Shown piece after piece: positions 20,871 to 31,396 of a stretch of DNA of 64,000 nucleotides; the stretch's first letter is position 1, and the number at the start of each line of letters is the position of its first letter. Source of the DNA: Sclerotiophoma versabilis. Lineage: Eukaryota > Ascomycota > Dothideomycetes > Pleosporales > Didymellaceae. The notes below the pieces were generated by a model. The model did not search any database. It worked only from the letters and a program-made list of their open reading frames with translations, and had not been told where the DNA came from. The translations under genes and the position numbers were made by a program. Location: the NCBI GenBank assembly GCA_012274445.1, contig JAAROD010000080.1, positions 2,418,001-2,482,000 of the forward strand, written 5' to 3'.

Positions 20871-23439
20871 ATGCCACCACGAGTAGGACTCCGTTCCCGC
20901 CGGGAGCCTGACGCTCAACCGCAGTCTGATGCCGACTCGATAGCCACACCCTCGCGAAAGCGCAGACGCGTGAGTAGTCCCGTTCCCACGTATCTGGTGA
21001 ATGTTTACTCACTAGATCAGCTCAACGGCAACGAACCTACGGCTGCAGCTGCCGACCCTCCACGCACACGCATCACCGAGTCTGTTGCCAGCAATGACAG
21101 TAACACTACACTCCCAAACGCCGACGACGAAGACCCCGTTGAGAGGCAGAATCGAATCATTGCCGCCCTCGGTATTCCCTCCAACTACACGCCAAATGCC
21201 GCCATCGACTACGCAAACGACCTACAAGCCCGCAAGAACCAGGGCCACAACATTGCCGCCTTCGCGAAGATAGCAGCTCGTGACTGGTGCTTTTTCGTTC
21301 AGGAGACTCGAATTCTCATTGGGCGCGCAGACTCGTCGATCCGTCCTCAGCCGCCCAGCTCGCAGGCAGACATTCCTGGACACCCTCAGAGCGAAGCCCA
21401 GTCAATCTCAAACTGGGGAGTGCACATCGACCTGGGCCCTGAACGCCAGGTTTCTCGTGTACATGCCGAGATCTACTTCGACTCGGCGGACCAGAACTGG
21501 TACATCATTGTGAACAGCCGCAACGGTTTGAAGCTGGACGATGTGCATGTGACGAAAGGCCAGGTGGAATTACTGCATTCAGGTATCTGCATCAGTATCA
21601 TGGGCACTCAGATGCTGTTCCTTCTCGCTAGCCAGGAGGACCACTTTCACCCAATGCTTCTGCGACAAGCGAATGGAGAAGAAGCTGGAGAATCTGACAA
21701 CGATGGCAACCCACCTCCTAGGTCAAACCACAACATTCCGCCTAGCGGGCCCACACCGAAGCGCGAGCAGTATGACCCGTTCCCACCTTCTTCCCACCCC
21801 AGGAATCGTGAACACAAGCACCAATCATCGCAAGCCTACTATAATCAAATGACTTCCACTCCGGGCCGCCCACCGCCAGGTACCCCTATGACCTTCCAGC
21901 CAGGAACGGGACCACGCAGCAAAGGCTCTCCAGCTACCTTTTCTCGTGGCGTCATGCTTGATTCTACAGATGAGGTTGATTATAGCCATGACCAGGCGAA
22001 AGACATCAAGCCACCATACAGCTATGCCCAACTGATTGGTCAAGCCATTCTCAGCAACGATGAGGAGATGCTGACTTTAGCGAACATCTACGACTACATC
22101 AAATCGCGGTACGCTTTCTTCCGCTTCACCAACGGTGGTTGGCAGAACAGCATTCGCCACAACCTGTCCCTCAATAAGTCGTTTGAGAAGGTTGCACGCC
22201 GAACAGATGAGCCTGGCAAGGGTATGAAGTGGAAAATTGCCGATTCGGAACGCGAGGAGTTCATCAGAAAGCAGCTCCTTAATCCTCGCAAGGGCGGTGG
22301 AATAGCTATTGGCTTTCGACCTGATGGCTCTGGACCCAGCTCACCCTCGCTCGGAAATCCATCTCAAGCTACGGAGCGGCTGGTGGGTGCGCTTGATCGT
22401 GATCCTAGACCACAAGGCGCTCGCATGAAGTCTCCACCTCGTTCTACAACACCGCCTTTGTCATCAGTGCCTGCGCCAAACGAATCATACACCCCTGATC
22501 GTGGCTCTCGCCCATTCGGTGGCTTGAAGCAGTCGCCCAGCATCCGCGAGATGAACCACTTTGTCACACCTGCCAAGCGCCTCATCTACGGTGGCAACGA
22601 TGGTCGCCATCCACCATATATCAAGACTGAGGAGCCTAGATCGCATCTCGAATCATCCCCCGGCGTTGATCCCGTCAAGCCAATGGTACAAGGTCTTGGT
22701 CTAACTGGTCTGAAAAGCGAAGCAGCAAACTCACCTCCCACTCTCTATTCCGACGTAACAACGAGCAACACCCAAGGCAATCACGACGCAAGTCGGATGA
22801 ACAATGCTCTCGTCACACCTCTAGTCACTCGCCATGCACCTCGTCTTGCCCCACCTAGCACTGCCCAAATGCCTAGTCAATACATGAACTTCTCCAGTCC
22901 GGCACCCTTCTGGAAGTTCGTTGATCTGCCCAGCACACCTGCGAAGTTTCCTATTGATCTCAGCCCGACCAAGATTCATCATGATGAGAAGGATAACGAG
23001 GAGGATCCACAACCTAGTTCGCCTCCCATGCTGGCTGATGAAGATCGCAGCGCCGAGCCCGAGGACCAGGATGCGTCCGACGACAAGGCAGGAGATGATG
23101 AGGATGTCGGACCTGAGAGCCCGAGTCGCACTGTCAGCAGACCGGTCAGTCGGCGCGATCTAGGTGGAAGTCAGCGAAGCAGGAGCAACTCGAACGTTAA
23201 TGTCCTTGGCCCTAGTGGGTTGGGTGGCATGGTTAGAGGCGCAAGCTTGACGAGCTTCGAGGAGCAGGACGAGCCGGAGGAAGAGAGCTATGATTTGTCA
23301 AAGTAAGCCTTCCCGTGTTAGCCTTTCCCAGCGGACAGGACAGTCAGACTAACAGCATGATAGGGGCTTCCAGAAGATTGGCTCGTTTCACCACAGTATG
23401 GCGCAGGCACACGGCGTTGTCGGGCGCTCTGCTATCTAG
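20871..23439 (+). CDS. FHA-forkhead transcription factor (Fkh1/Fkh2 type)
   Basis: Exons 20871-23302 and 23364-23439, 835 residues. An FHA domain lies at about residues 140-255 (RILIGRADSS, RQVSRVHAEIYFD, NGLKLDD). It is followed at about 378-465 by a forkhead winged-helix domain (DIKPPYSYAQLIGQAIL, GWQNSIRHNLSLNKSF, GMKWKIAD). FHA plus forkhead is the architecture of yeast Fkh1/Fkh2 and fission yeast Fkh2, which regulate cell-cycle genes; the FHA domain binds phosphothreonine partners. The tail is Pro/Ser-rich and acidic. Without splicing the frame ends at 23306 (..DLSK); a GTAAGC donor at 23303 and a CTAAC..ATAG acceptor at 23363 add GFQKIGSFHHS and end at TAG 23437, which I prefer. A 51-nt in-frame GTGAGT..ATCAG segment at 20970-21020 may be a further intron. 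Confidence 0.9.
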
Positions 23440-23928
23440 GACAGCTCTGGCGGGAGACATGTTTATTACATGGAACAGTCCGGTTGGGAGGGTGAGAAGG
23501 CTGCACGGTTAGGGCCAATCGAACCGGCAGCCAAAGAGGTCTGGGTGATTGAGGCTGTCAGTAAAAGTGCTGGCAATGCATGGACTACGTTGAAGAGATG
23601 GTACTGAAGGGAATATGATGGGTAAGAGAAGGGAGAAGGATGATGCGCACGGCGTGTTGTATAGGCTTCGAGTACGTGTTTTACAGTTTGGCGCACAGGA
23701 TGGATGGTATGATTGTTTATGATGTCACGATATACGACGATACTCGTACAACGGCGTACTATACGGTATATGGGCACAAAACAAGTTTATTGAAATTGAT
23801 TGCATTTGCATCACCCTCCATCTCTCTACAGTTGGCACACAATTCGGTTTGATTGGTATACACAGTGAACCCCCTCCCCTCCTTTCCTTAGCTCGCCCCT
23901 CTCTAACCTTCTGTGGTAGGGTAGGTGT
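23440..23928. other. Intergenic region between convergent genes
   Basis: About 490 bp holding the 3' UTRs of the forkhead gene (plus) and the NDUFS5 gene (minus). Nothing else is recognised. Confidence 0.45.
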
Positions 23929-24801
23929 CTAGTTGATCTCCTTGTGCGGGAACCACTTGGACGGCTTGAGGTTCTTCTCCTCCAGCGGGGCATCCAACAC
24001 GCCGAGTCTCCGTATCTCGCCTGCCGAGGGCGCGTCGTCGCGCTTTATGTTTGCTTCGGCTTTGCGGTACGCGGCCTGGAGGGCGAGAGTGCGGGCAGCC
24101 TGTCACGTCAAGCGTTAGCAACAAGTAGTCTGGCGTGCAAGTGCATGTTTTGAAAACGCCTGGGTCTGGCGTGCGTAGCATCTGCAGAGAATCGGGCGTC
24201 ACAGTACCTCCTTCTTGTGGTGCAGGCACTCGTAGTAGTCCTCGAGCACGGGCACGCATTTCGCTTTGCCGCTGTCGTCCTCGGCGTTTGTGTTGGTCAC
24301 GTAGCACGCGAGGACTTCTTGCCAGAAGGGGAAGCAGCGCGAGGGGCCTGGTTTGGCTCGTTAGCTTGTGTCTTGCTCAACGCTGTTCTGGCGGGTGGCG
24401 GATGGGGCGCTATGGAGCGTCGAAGGAAGGAATAGAGGGATCGGCGGCGCGCGAGAGTGGTTTCTTTGTATAGGCTTGTGGAAGAGGATTTCGAGTAGCG
24501 TGGCAGCATATGGGCGCTTGGGTTGTTCGCTGTGCTGTCGGGGAGTTCGGTCGTCGGTTGGTAGCGCCGGGCGCAAGTAGGCGAAAAGTAGTCTCTACAA
24601 GTTCATCTCCAGAAGTACGCCCACGCACAGCCGGAGTCGTCGTCATTGTCGTGCCGTGGTCGCTGTGTTCGTGATGATGCCGTTCGTGTTCGTCCTGCCA
24701 TTGCGCCCGCTCCCGGATCCCCGCCGCCTCCAAAGTCGCTCCCTGATGTGTTGGGGAAGTGCTGAATACGTACCGCCAGCAAGTCCGTATCCTGAAGCCA
24801 T
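23929..24801 (-). CDS. Complex I accessory subunit NDUFS5-like (15 kDa, twin CX9C)
   Basis: Three exons (minus strand): 24774-24801, 24208-24347 and 23929-24099, 112 residues. The N-terminus MASGYGLAGGPSRCFPFW and the twin CX9C motif identify the NDUFS5 family: C-FPFWQEVLA-C and C-VPVLEDYYE-C, the second followed by LHHKKE. This subunit sits on the intermembrane-space face of mitochondrial NADH:ubiquinone oxidoreductase and is imported by the Mia40 disulphide relay. The two motifs fall in exon 2; exon 3 gives a charged tail ending KWFPHKEIN. Intron 1 is long for this window (426 bp) and intron 2 is 108 bp. Both have GT..AG ends and phase is kept. Other twin CX9C proteins were considered, but the N-terminal and YYECLHHKKE blocks point to NDUFS5. 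Confidence 0.9.
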
Positions 24802-25871
24802 TGTCGCGGTGTAGATGTGGGGTTCCTTAGCCGTACATCGAGCTTCGACAGACGTGAGGTCGAGCTCGGCGTCCGCTTGTCTGTTCCGGAGCTAGCGTCT
24901 TGGCAGACTAATAGTAATCTGATTCGACGAACTTGACTACATAGTATTGCGGACTATCGTCTGAATTCTTCCGTCAGCTATCCATATTATTCTGGGGCGC
25001 ATGGCCGTCCCGATGAACTTGACATGCCACTGAAAGTGAAACTACATCAATATTGGTCTATTTTCACCCTCGATACAGGATAACATAAACCCACAAATCT
25101 ATCCAAGCTGCAAAGTGCTACAGATAAACAAGTCCTTGTGCGGCGACAAAAGAGAATTCAATCCGTTTAGAGTTATTTAGGATATCGATAGCAGGGCGCA
25201 TAGACAGTCAGTCGGAATACACACGTCGACCATGCGCGACATGGAACAGGTTGATACCGGTTTTTGAATCAGTCCCACAGATAGATATCAGCATGTAACA
25301 GAAACACTGGATTCGAAGCTTACAGAAAAAAAGTATGGGTTTTCGAGGGTGGGCGCGAGATGATGCTATTATTGTCGGCGGTGCACAAGACAAGAATGTA
25401 GCGCGGTCATGCACATGTCAAGTATGATTGGTAGTCAAGTATGGTGAGTGAGTATAGATCATAGTGTAGAACATTGTAAGGCGACAGTGAATGGAGTAAA
25501 AAAGTATTCAGTCATTAAAACGTCAGGCCGTGAAGATAGCGCGGCGCATCGGCTGCGTGGTGATACAGAATGGGAGCTACAAGTGCATGGTGATAGAGTG
25601 GAGACCTGTTGCTGTGGTGCTTTTTGCTTGTCTCGCCCAAACGCCAGTCGCCAGTCGCCAGTCGCCAGTTGCAATCGCAAATCGCCAGTGGCCAATCACT
25701 GAGCGATGATGTGTCGTGTCAATGTCAATAGTGTTGAAGGACGGGTATACGGTATAATCAGGCCGCCACCCCAGGGTTCCATGCACTTTTGGTGCTTTTC
25801 CTGCTTTCGCTACTTTCCTGCTTTTGCTGCTTTTCCTGCTTTTGTCTTGAGTGTTCCGGCTCGGTGCGGTG
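24802..25871. other. Intergenic region with short repeats
   Basis: About 1.07 kb between two minus-strand genes: the NDUFS5 promoter on the left, the Spp1 3' UTR on the right. It contains a four-copy 7-bp repeat at 25642-25669 and an imperfect CTGCTTTTC-type run at about 25790-25860. No gene is recognised. Confidence 0.45.
25642..25669. repeat. Four tandem copies of CGCCAGT
   Basis: Exact 7-bp unit repeated four times, followed by degenerate copies (GTTGCAATCGCAAATCGCCAGT). It lies downstream of the Spp1 stop codon. Confidence 0.9.
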
Positions 25872-27983
25872 TCATGTTGCAACGACCTCAACCCAGCCAT
25901 CGCGATTCCGGACTTCCTTCCGCCCGTCACCTGCTGTGAGCTCCTTGGCCATTGTGTCTTTTGCGTTCCGCCGCCTTGCGCGTTCACGCACGCTGCGCTC
26001 TTCCTTCTCGCACTCTCGGATCGCCTCGACAACTTCCAGCTCCTCGAAGCGTGCATCTTGCAGGTTTAGCTTCTGCCACTGCGGGTGCTTGGCACATCGT
26101 TTCTTCAAGCACACAGTCTCCTTGACCTCGACGTCGGCTAGCACACCGTTGGGCGAGCTAGACTCGATGGAAGAGACCTGTTCGGCGGTGGGCGAGAGGG
26201 TAGAGAAGTGGAAGGCTGCGCGGCCGTGCTTGCTGTTCCGCCAGAGCAGAAACTCGGCGTCGGACCAGCTGAGTCGCGAGTCGTAGCCGCAAAAGTCCTT
26301 TAGTTTCATCTTCTCACGGTCTGCGACGCGCGTGGCCTGCTCCTTTGCCATGCTGACAAACTTCTCGCGGTCTTTGAGGACCTCGAGACGGTCGTTCAGC
26401 TGTGACTTTTCGTTGTGGAGGGCATTCAAGCGCTCGGTTTCGGCAGCGGTCAGGGCGCCGTCGTCGGGGCTGGTTGGGAAGTTTGGACGGGTCGGGGAGG
26501 CGGTGTGAGGGGGTGAGAGGACGCCAGAGCCGAGGTTTCTGAAGGCTTGGATGTTGGGAGAGGCGTCGACAAGGGCTTTCAGGTCCTTTGCACGCAGGAC
26601 GCCGCCCAGTGGTGTGGGCTCCTCTTCATCATCACGCCCTTCGTCCTCGGGACGGGCGACCTTCTTCTTCTTCTTGGACTTATCCTTGGTGCCGTTTGCA
26701 CCTTTCGCGCCTGCCGTGCGCTGCAGCTGTTCCTGCATGAAGAGCACGCCGCAGTCGTCAGAGCAGTACTTGCTCTCGTTGTCTTTGGTGACGCGCGCAG
26801 GCTTCCGACAGCCGTCGCGTCTGCACATGGGCTTCCATGTGGTGTGGCCCCTGCCGGCCTCCTCGCACATGGGGCATATGAACTTGTCGACGAGGTGTTC
26901 GTCGGCCTGCTTCATGTTGACGCAGTCGCCGTGGAACCAGTCGTCACAGCCGCCGTCGCAGCCGATCATCCACTTGTGGTTGTCGGGCTTCTTGCATATG
27001 CAGTAGAGGTTGTGGTCCTCGGAGGAGTCGCCATCGTCGTCGTCGTGTGCATAGGCGCTGTCGTCGGGGGCGGGTGAGGAGTGGAGGGCGGGGGTGCCGG
27101 CGTGCGAGCCCTTCTTGGCAGTCTTGCGCGAAGTGGGCGTGACGGAGCGTGCCTTTGTGCCGTCGTCGTCGATCCTGCGCTTCTTGTTCGCGGGCTTGGT
27201 GGTCTTGGCGGTGCCCTTTTTCTTGACTGCGTTGGCGGATGATGGGGCCGGGCGCTTCTTCGAGGGCGCGGGCGCGGGTGCGGGCTTGGGCTCGCCGGGC
27301 GACGTGACGCTCTCGGCAACGCTCGCGGGGCGCTTTGTGCGCAGGCCCAGGTCGCTCGCCTTGGCGGCGTCGATGGCCCTGAGCGTGTCGGCGTCGATGG
27401 CGGCGGCGGTAGTAGTAGTAGCAGTAGCAGCAGCCGCAGCCGCAGCCGCCGCCGCAGCAGGGTGCTGAGGGTCGGCGGGCGTGGGCTCGCGCGGGGTGGC
27501 CGAGGGCTCGTCCTGGACGGCGGGCTCGTCGCGCGTCTGGTCGTGCAGGGCCGCGGACAGGCCCTGGATGGGAGCGAGGACGGGGGCGGGCTCGGTGAGC
27601 AGCGACTGGCGGCGCTTCTGCTCGGCGGGCGAGTGCGAGGCGTGGTGGTAGTGGTCGAGGGTGGGCGAGTGGGCCGCGGGCTGGTCCATGGGCGGCGAGG
27701 GCTCGACGGGGGCGTGGTGCGAGTGGTGCGAGTGGTGCGAGTGGTGCGAGTGGTGCGAGCCGAAGCTGCTGCTGCGGCGCGGCGCGTTGCTGCTGCAGGC
27801 CGTGGGCGAGGGCAGCTCGCGCGACGGGGCGGCGTACTGCTGGCCGCCGCCCAGCGTCGCCAGCGCGGTGAGGGCGTCGGCCGCCTCGTGGGTCGTCGTC
27901 GGGGCGGTGCACGGCGGCGGCGGCGACAACGGCGGGGACGCGCCCGCGGCTTCGTGGTTGAGGAGGGCGTTGATGCTGCTCAT
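25872..27983 (-). CDS. spp1: PHD-finger protein, Spp1/CFP1-like COMPASS subunit
   Basis: A single exon of 703 residues starting at the ATG at 27983. A PHD finger lies at about residues 326-376 (LYCICKKPDNHKWMIGCD, CDDWFHGDCVNM, FICPMCEE). A second Cys-rich segment follows at once (CRRDGC, KYCSDDCG). This pairing and order match fungal Spp1, the COMPASS subunit whose PHD finger reads methylated histone H3 lysine 4. The C-terminal part has coiled-coil character (LNALHNEKSQLNDRLEVLKDREKF). The first 300 residues are low complexity, with a His-Ser repeat, an alanine run and Lys/Pro-rich tracts, and are strikingly GC-rich. Long open frames on the other strand here are a by-product of this composition. 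The GC-rich upstream DNA and the NSE3 gene lie to the right. Confidence 0.88.
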   Translation of the reverse strand: MSSINALLNHEAAGASPPLSPPPPCTAPTTTHEAADALTALATLGGGQQYAAPSRELPSPTACSSNAPRRSSSFGSHHSHHSHHSHHSHHAPVEPSPPMDQPAAHSPTLDHYHHASHSPAEQKRRQSLLTEPAPVLAPIQGLSAALHDQTRDEPAVQDEPSATPREPTPADPQHPAAAAAAAAAAATATTTTAAAIDADTLRAIDAAKASDLGLRTKRPASVAESVTSPGEPKPAPAPAPSKKRPAPSSANAVKKKGTAKTTKPANKKRRIDDDGTKARSVTPTSRKTAKKGSHAGTPALHSSPAPDDSAYAHDDDDGDSSEDHNLYCICKKPDNHKWMIGCDGGCDDWFHGDCVNMKQADEHLVDKFICPMCEEAGRGHTTWKPMCRRDGCRKPARVTKDNESKYCSDDCGVLFMQEQLQRTAGAKGANGTKDKSKKKKKVARPEDEGRDDEEEPTPLGGVLRAKDLKALVDASPNIQAFRNLGSGVLSPPHTASPTRPNFPTSPDDGALTAAETERLNALHNEKSQLNDRLEVLKDREKFVSMAKEQATRVADREKMKLKDFCGYDSRLSWSDAEFLLWRNSKHGRAAFHFSTLSPTAEQVSSIESSSPNGVLADVEVKETVCLKKRCAKHPQWQKLNLQDARFEELEVVEAIRECEKEERSVRERARRRNAKDTMAKELTAGDGRKEVRNRDGWVEVVAT
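27712..27760 (-). repeat. 9-bp tandem repeat coding His-His-Ser units
   Basis: About five near-exact copies of GTGGTGCGA on the plus strand read as repeated Ser-His-His in the N-terminal part of the Spp1-like protein. Confidence 0.85.
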
Positions 27984-28593
27984 CGTCGCGGGTGGGCTGC
28001 TCGTCGTCGCTCAGCGTCGGGGGCCAGGGTGCATGGCGGCGCGGAGGGCGGGAGCGAAGAGAGGAGCGAGGAGCGAGGAGCGAGGAGAGAGGAGGGAGGT
28101 GGCACGCAGCCCAGCTGACGACGGGCGAGGATTGGAGCGAGAGAAAATGCGCCCGGCCGCTGGCTTCGTTCGCTACTTGGCGCTGCTGCACTATGAGAGG
28201 GGCGGGTCGCGGACATGGGCATGCGCGCTCCTCCTCCATGCACCCCCATTGCTGCGCTGGCAGCTCCAGCCGCCGCCTGCCTGTGCACCCGAGGCCCCGG
28301 CGCCGCAGCGTGCTCTGCCTGCGCGCTCCCACCGCGAGCCCCCGGCGCCCTCTCGCCGCGTCGCCGCGTCGCAGCGTCGCCGCAGCCCCCCCGACCACGC
28401 CCGTCCCGTGGTGGAGGGCGATGATGCAACCTTGGCGCCTCCTCGCGGCTGGCTGCCGGGCCCGCTCCACGCTGGCCGCCGCCTCGCTCACCACCGCACC
28501 AACAGCGCGCCATGACGCCGTCTTGCATGCCGCCGTCGTCGCAGTCGTCGCAGTCGTCGCAGCACATGTTCATTGTCTGGGTATCATAGCTAC
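27984..28593. other. GC-rich intergenic region upstream of Spp1
   Basis: About 610 bp, very GC-rich, with GAGCGAGGA-type repeats near 28050-28095 and a (CGTCGCAGT)3 repeat near 28541-28567. It should hold the Spp1 promoter and leader and the NSE3 3' UTR. Long frames on both strands reflect base composition; I see no protein motif in them. Confidence 0.5.
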
Positions 28594-29666
28594 TCACTCA
28601 TCGCCGTCCTCCTCGCCGGCCTCTCGCTGCGCCCGGCCTCGCTTGCGCCCGCCAGCCTGCCCTGCCCCGGCCACGTCCAGCGTGCGCTTGATCTTCTGCT
28701 CGAGCGCGTCCGCCTCCTCGCCGCTGTCCCCGTAGAGGGTCCTGACCAGGTGCGCAAACCCCGCCCTCCCCACCTCGACCTTGCCGCGCGGGCCCACAAT
28801 GTAGTCGACCGTCTCGTCGCCGTTGACCGACTCCCTGACCTTCACAATGTACCCGTCCTTGATCATGACCGCCAGCGTCTTGTCTGTCGTGTCGACCGGC
28901 GTGGTCTGGTTGGCGTTCATGCGCCTGAGCGCGCGGTCGAGCTTGCTCTCAGCCAGTCGACCGCCGGCGATGATGACGAGCGCGATGACCATAGTGTAGA
29001 GACCGACGTAGGCTGCCGGTCTGTCGTCCTCCGCCTTCTCCACAGGCCGGGACGGTCCGAGCACTGCAGGTAGGCGATACCGCTCGGGGACGGTGCTCTG
29101 CAGCACCCACATGTTGCTCGCTTTGCTTGGACCGTCCGAAGCCGCCGCAGCTGGACTTGATCAGTGACTGCGTGCCTGAGTGACTGAAGAGCGCGCGCTC
29201 GCCCGAGACCTACCGCGCTTCTGTCGCGTTGTGACCTTGTCGCCCTTGGGCAGCTCCGCCATAGCCATGCCAAACACGTCCATTAGCTCGCTATTGGCCT
29301 GGTCGAACACCGACTTGAACAGCCGTGCATGCGACCCGAGCACTGCACCTGTCAGCGCTGCTCACGTGAAACCGCCACAACCATACCTATCTCGTTGACG
29401 TCTTGCCGCTTGATGGGCTTCCGTGCAAACTCGCACGACAGCGCATAGCGCACGAGGCTTTTCGACAACTGCTCAATACTGCCGCTGCCACTGCCGCTGC
29501 CGCTGACTTGTGACTCCCCCATGTCTGCATCGCCGTCCTCCTCTGCTGCCTCGGCCGGCCTTCGCTGCGTCTGCGCGTCGTTGTCGACGGCCTGGCTGGG
29601 GTAAGCAACAACACACGTCGTTTGTTCCGTACTTACAACCGTCCTTCGACTTATCCTCGGAGGCAT
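28594..29666 (-). CDS. nse3: Nse3-like MAGE-domain subunit of the SMC5-SMC6 complex
   Basis: Four exons (minus strand): 29637-29666, 29387-29591, 29214-29342 and 28594-29150, 306 residues. The MAGE homology domain starts at LVRYALSCEFARKPIKRQDV, continues across two introns with LGSHARLFKSVFDQA and VFGMAMAELP, and ends with a winged-helix part (GYIVKVRE, DYIVGPRGKVEVG). In fungi the single MAGE protein is Nse3, which pairs with the RING protein Nse1 and with Nse4 in the SMC5-SMC6 DNA-repair complex and binds DNA. A Gly-Ser repeat (GSGSGSGS) precedes the domain. The C-terminus is basic, then acidic. The start at 29666 (MPPRISRRTV) is the only ATG that splices in frame. It is divergent from AIM18, with about 180 bp between start codons. 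Confidence 0.85.
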
Positions 29667-29846
29667 TGTGTGCGCTGACTGTCGGTGGCGGGGCGAAAGC
29701 ACGGCTGCCCATCGCCGACCCATCTCGTAGCGCTGGGGGAGACGCGACGCGCTGGACCGCCGGAAGTCGAGACTTGGCGTCGACATCATCCACTCGTCGT
29801 CACTCCACATGGGTTACACACCACCACCACTCTGCATGCGCCCACC
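29667..29846. promoter_or_regulatory. Short shared promoter between NSE3 and AIM18
   Basis: Only 180 bp separate the two divergent start codons, so both genes must share or overlap their core promoters and leaders. No clear TATA box is visible; CACCACCACC-type tracts lie near the AIM18 start. Confidence 0.5.
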
Positions 29847-31229
29847 ATGATTCCCACACGCCTTGCCGCCAGACGGCCGCTCTTCCAATGCCTGCACGCA
29901 CCCATCCGCTCCCGCAACGCCTCTCACCAGGCCCGCACCGATGTCGACGCCCTCCTTCGACAAGCCCAGGGCCGACCTCTGCCCGGGCGAGGGCTGCGGC
30001 CGGAGCTTGACACCGTCTCGACACACCGCGCAAATGCCGTCGAGCTTGCACGGCTCAAGAAGAGGCGGAACTGGCTGGCGCTCGGTGCAGCACTGTCCAT
30101 GATCGCGCCCATCTTCCTGGTGAAGCTCTGGGACCTGCCCGACATGGACAAGGACAAGAAGGAGCTGGACCAGGCCCAAGATGCCAGCAAGAGCAGGGGC
30201 ATCGTCGACTTGGTCGTCGGCCCGCCCACCAAGACCGACAGCCCCCGCAAGGCCGCCGAAGAATTCCAGGGCAAGAAGGTCGTCATCGCCGCCGGCGACA
30301 AGGTCATCGCCGCACCCACAGACGCAGAGAACCCGCAAGCCTCCGACGCCGACGCAATCGAGCTGGTCGAGACTGGCACCTCGTACGTCCCCTACTTCCC
30401 GCGCACCATCAGCCTACCCAACACCTCGACCGTCGGCCCCGAAGGCCTCAGCAGTGAATCAGAGTACCAGCTGCTCGGCCTCGGCATCCGCAAAGTCTCC
30501 TTCCTGCGCGTCCAGGTCTACGTCGTCGGCCTGTACGTCAAGACGGCAGACCTGTCAACGCTGCAGAACCACCTCATCAACACGGTCAACCCCACCGCCT
30601 CGGCCCTCATCCCCGGCGAGAAGGAGGACCTGCGCAAAGCCCTCCTCGACCCTGAGCGCAGCACCCACATCTGGGAGGCCATACTCAGCCGCGACGGCAT
30701 CGGCGCCGTCGACATGGCCTTTCGCGTCGTGCCCTGCCGCGGCACAGACTTCAAGCACCTGCAAGACGGGTGGATGCGCGGCATCGCCTCGCGCACCGAC
30801 GAGGTAAGGAGGAAGCAGGCCGAGCTGCTCCGCCAGCAAGCCACGGAGAACAAGACCATTGCACTGCCGAGGCCCGTCGATGAGGGCGAGTTTGCAGACG
30901 AGTCGTTTGGGCTCGCAATGAAGGAATTCAAGGCCATCTTCACCGGCAAAGGCAAGGCTCCCAAGGGCTCCGTCATCATCCTGACACGCAGCAAGAACGG
31001 CGCTCTGGCCGCCATGTACCAGCCGGTCGTGCAAAAGGGCGGCAAGGAGGAAATGGCCAAGCCTGCCTTCCTCGGCCAAGTCGTCGACCCCAGAGTCAGC
31101 AGGCTGGTGTGGCTCCTGTACCTCGCCGGCCAGAACGTCAGCTCCGAGGAGGCGCGAAAGAACATCGTCGACGGATGTATTGCCATCACTGAGCGCCCAG
31201 TCGGTACTGTCGAGGGCATGGTGCAGTAG
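29847..31229 (+). CDS. aim18: Mitochondrial chalcone-isomerase-fold protein (Aim18/Aim46-like)
   Basis: A single exon of 460 residues. I chose the ATG at 29847 (MIPTRLAARRPLFQCL) because it yields an Arg-rich, acid-free presequence; the frame is open upstream to 29685 but would give an odd N-terminus. One membrane-like segment follows at about 75-92 (WLALGAALSMIAPIFLVKLW). The chalcone-isomerase-like domain runs from about 200 (YLLGLGIRKVSFLRVQVY-type strand; VYVVGLYVK) to the end (GSVIILTR, VVDPRVSRLVWLLYLAG). Yeast Aim18 and Aim46 have this order and lie in the mitochondrial inner membrane facing the intermembrane space; they lack isomerase activity and are reported as haem-binding. Function here is by family only. 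Confidence 0.85.
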   Translation: MIPTRLAARRPLFQCLHAPIRSRNASHQARTDVDALLRQAQGRPLPGRGLRPELDTVSTHRANAVELARLKKRRNWLALGAALSMIAPIFLVKLWDLPDMDKDKKELDQAQDASKSRGIVDLVVGPPTKTDSPRKAAEEFQGKKVVIAAGDKVIAAPTDAENPQASDADAIELVETGTSYVPYFPRTISLPNTSTVGPEGLSSESEYQLLGLGIRKVSFLRVQVYVVGLYVKTADLSTLQNHLINTVNPTASALIPGEKEDLRKALLDPERSTHIWEAILSRDGIGAVDMAFRVVPCRGTDFKHLQDGWMRGIASRTDEVRRKQAELLRQQATENKTIALPRPVDEGEFADESFGLAMKEFKAIFTGKGKAPKGSVIILTRSKNGALAAMYQPVVQKGGKEEMAKPAFLGQVVDPRVSRLVWLLYLAGQNVSSEEARKNIVDGCIAITERPVGTVEGMVQ

Positions 31230-31352
31230 AAATGTCGTCGTTGTTGTTGTTGTTGTAGTGTATGTACGTAATATGTATCGAGGCGCCGCAGTACGCCACT
31301 CTCAAATATCCATCCATGACACCCTATCCTTCTCTATGATCCTTGTAAGGTT

Positions 31353-31367
31353 GGGGGGGGGGGGGGG
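31353..31367. repeat. G15 homopolymer
   Basis: Fifteen consecutive G on the plus strand, immediately before the AT-rich DNA; its length in the assembly may not be exact. Confidence 0.9.
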
Positions 31368-31368
31368 T

Positions 31369-31396
31369 AAACTTAAAACTTAAAACTCAAAACTCT
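31369..31396. repeat. Four tandem AAACTTA-like heptamers
   Basis: AAACTTA, AAACTTA, AAACTCA and AAACTCT in a row directly after the G15 tract. Confidence 0.85.

Noticed and set aside
25642..25669. CGCCAGT repeats as a CRISPR-like array
   Set aside because: The units are 7 bp with no spacers, and this is a eukaryotic genome.
26944..28494. 516-residue Arg/Pro-rich minus-strand frame overlapping the Spp1 gene
   Set aside because: It is a shifted frame of the GC-rich Spp1 N-terminus. Its composition is a by-product of codon bias and it has no motif.
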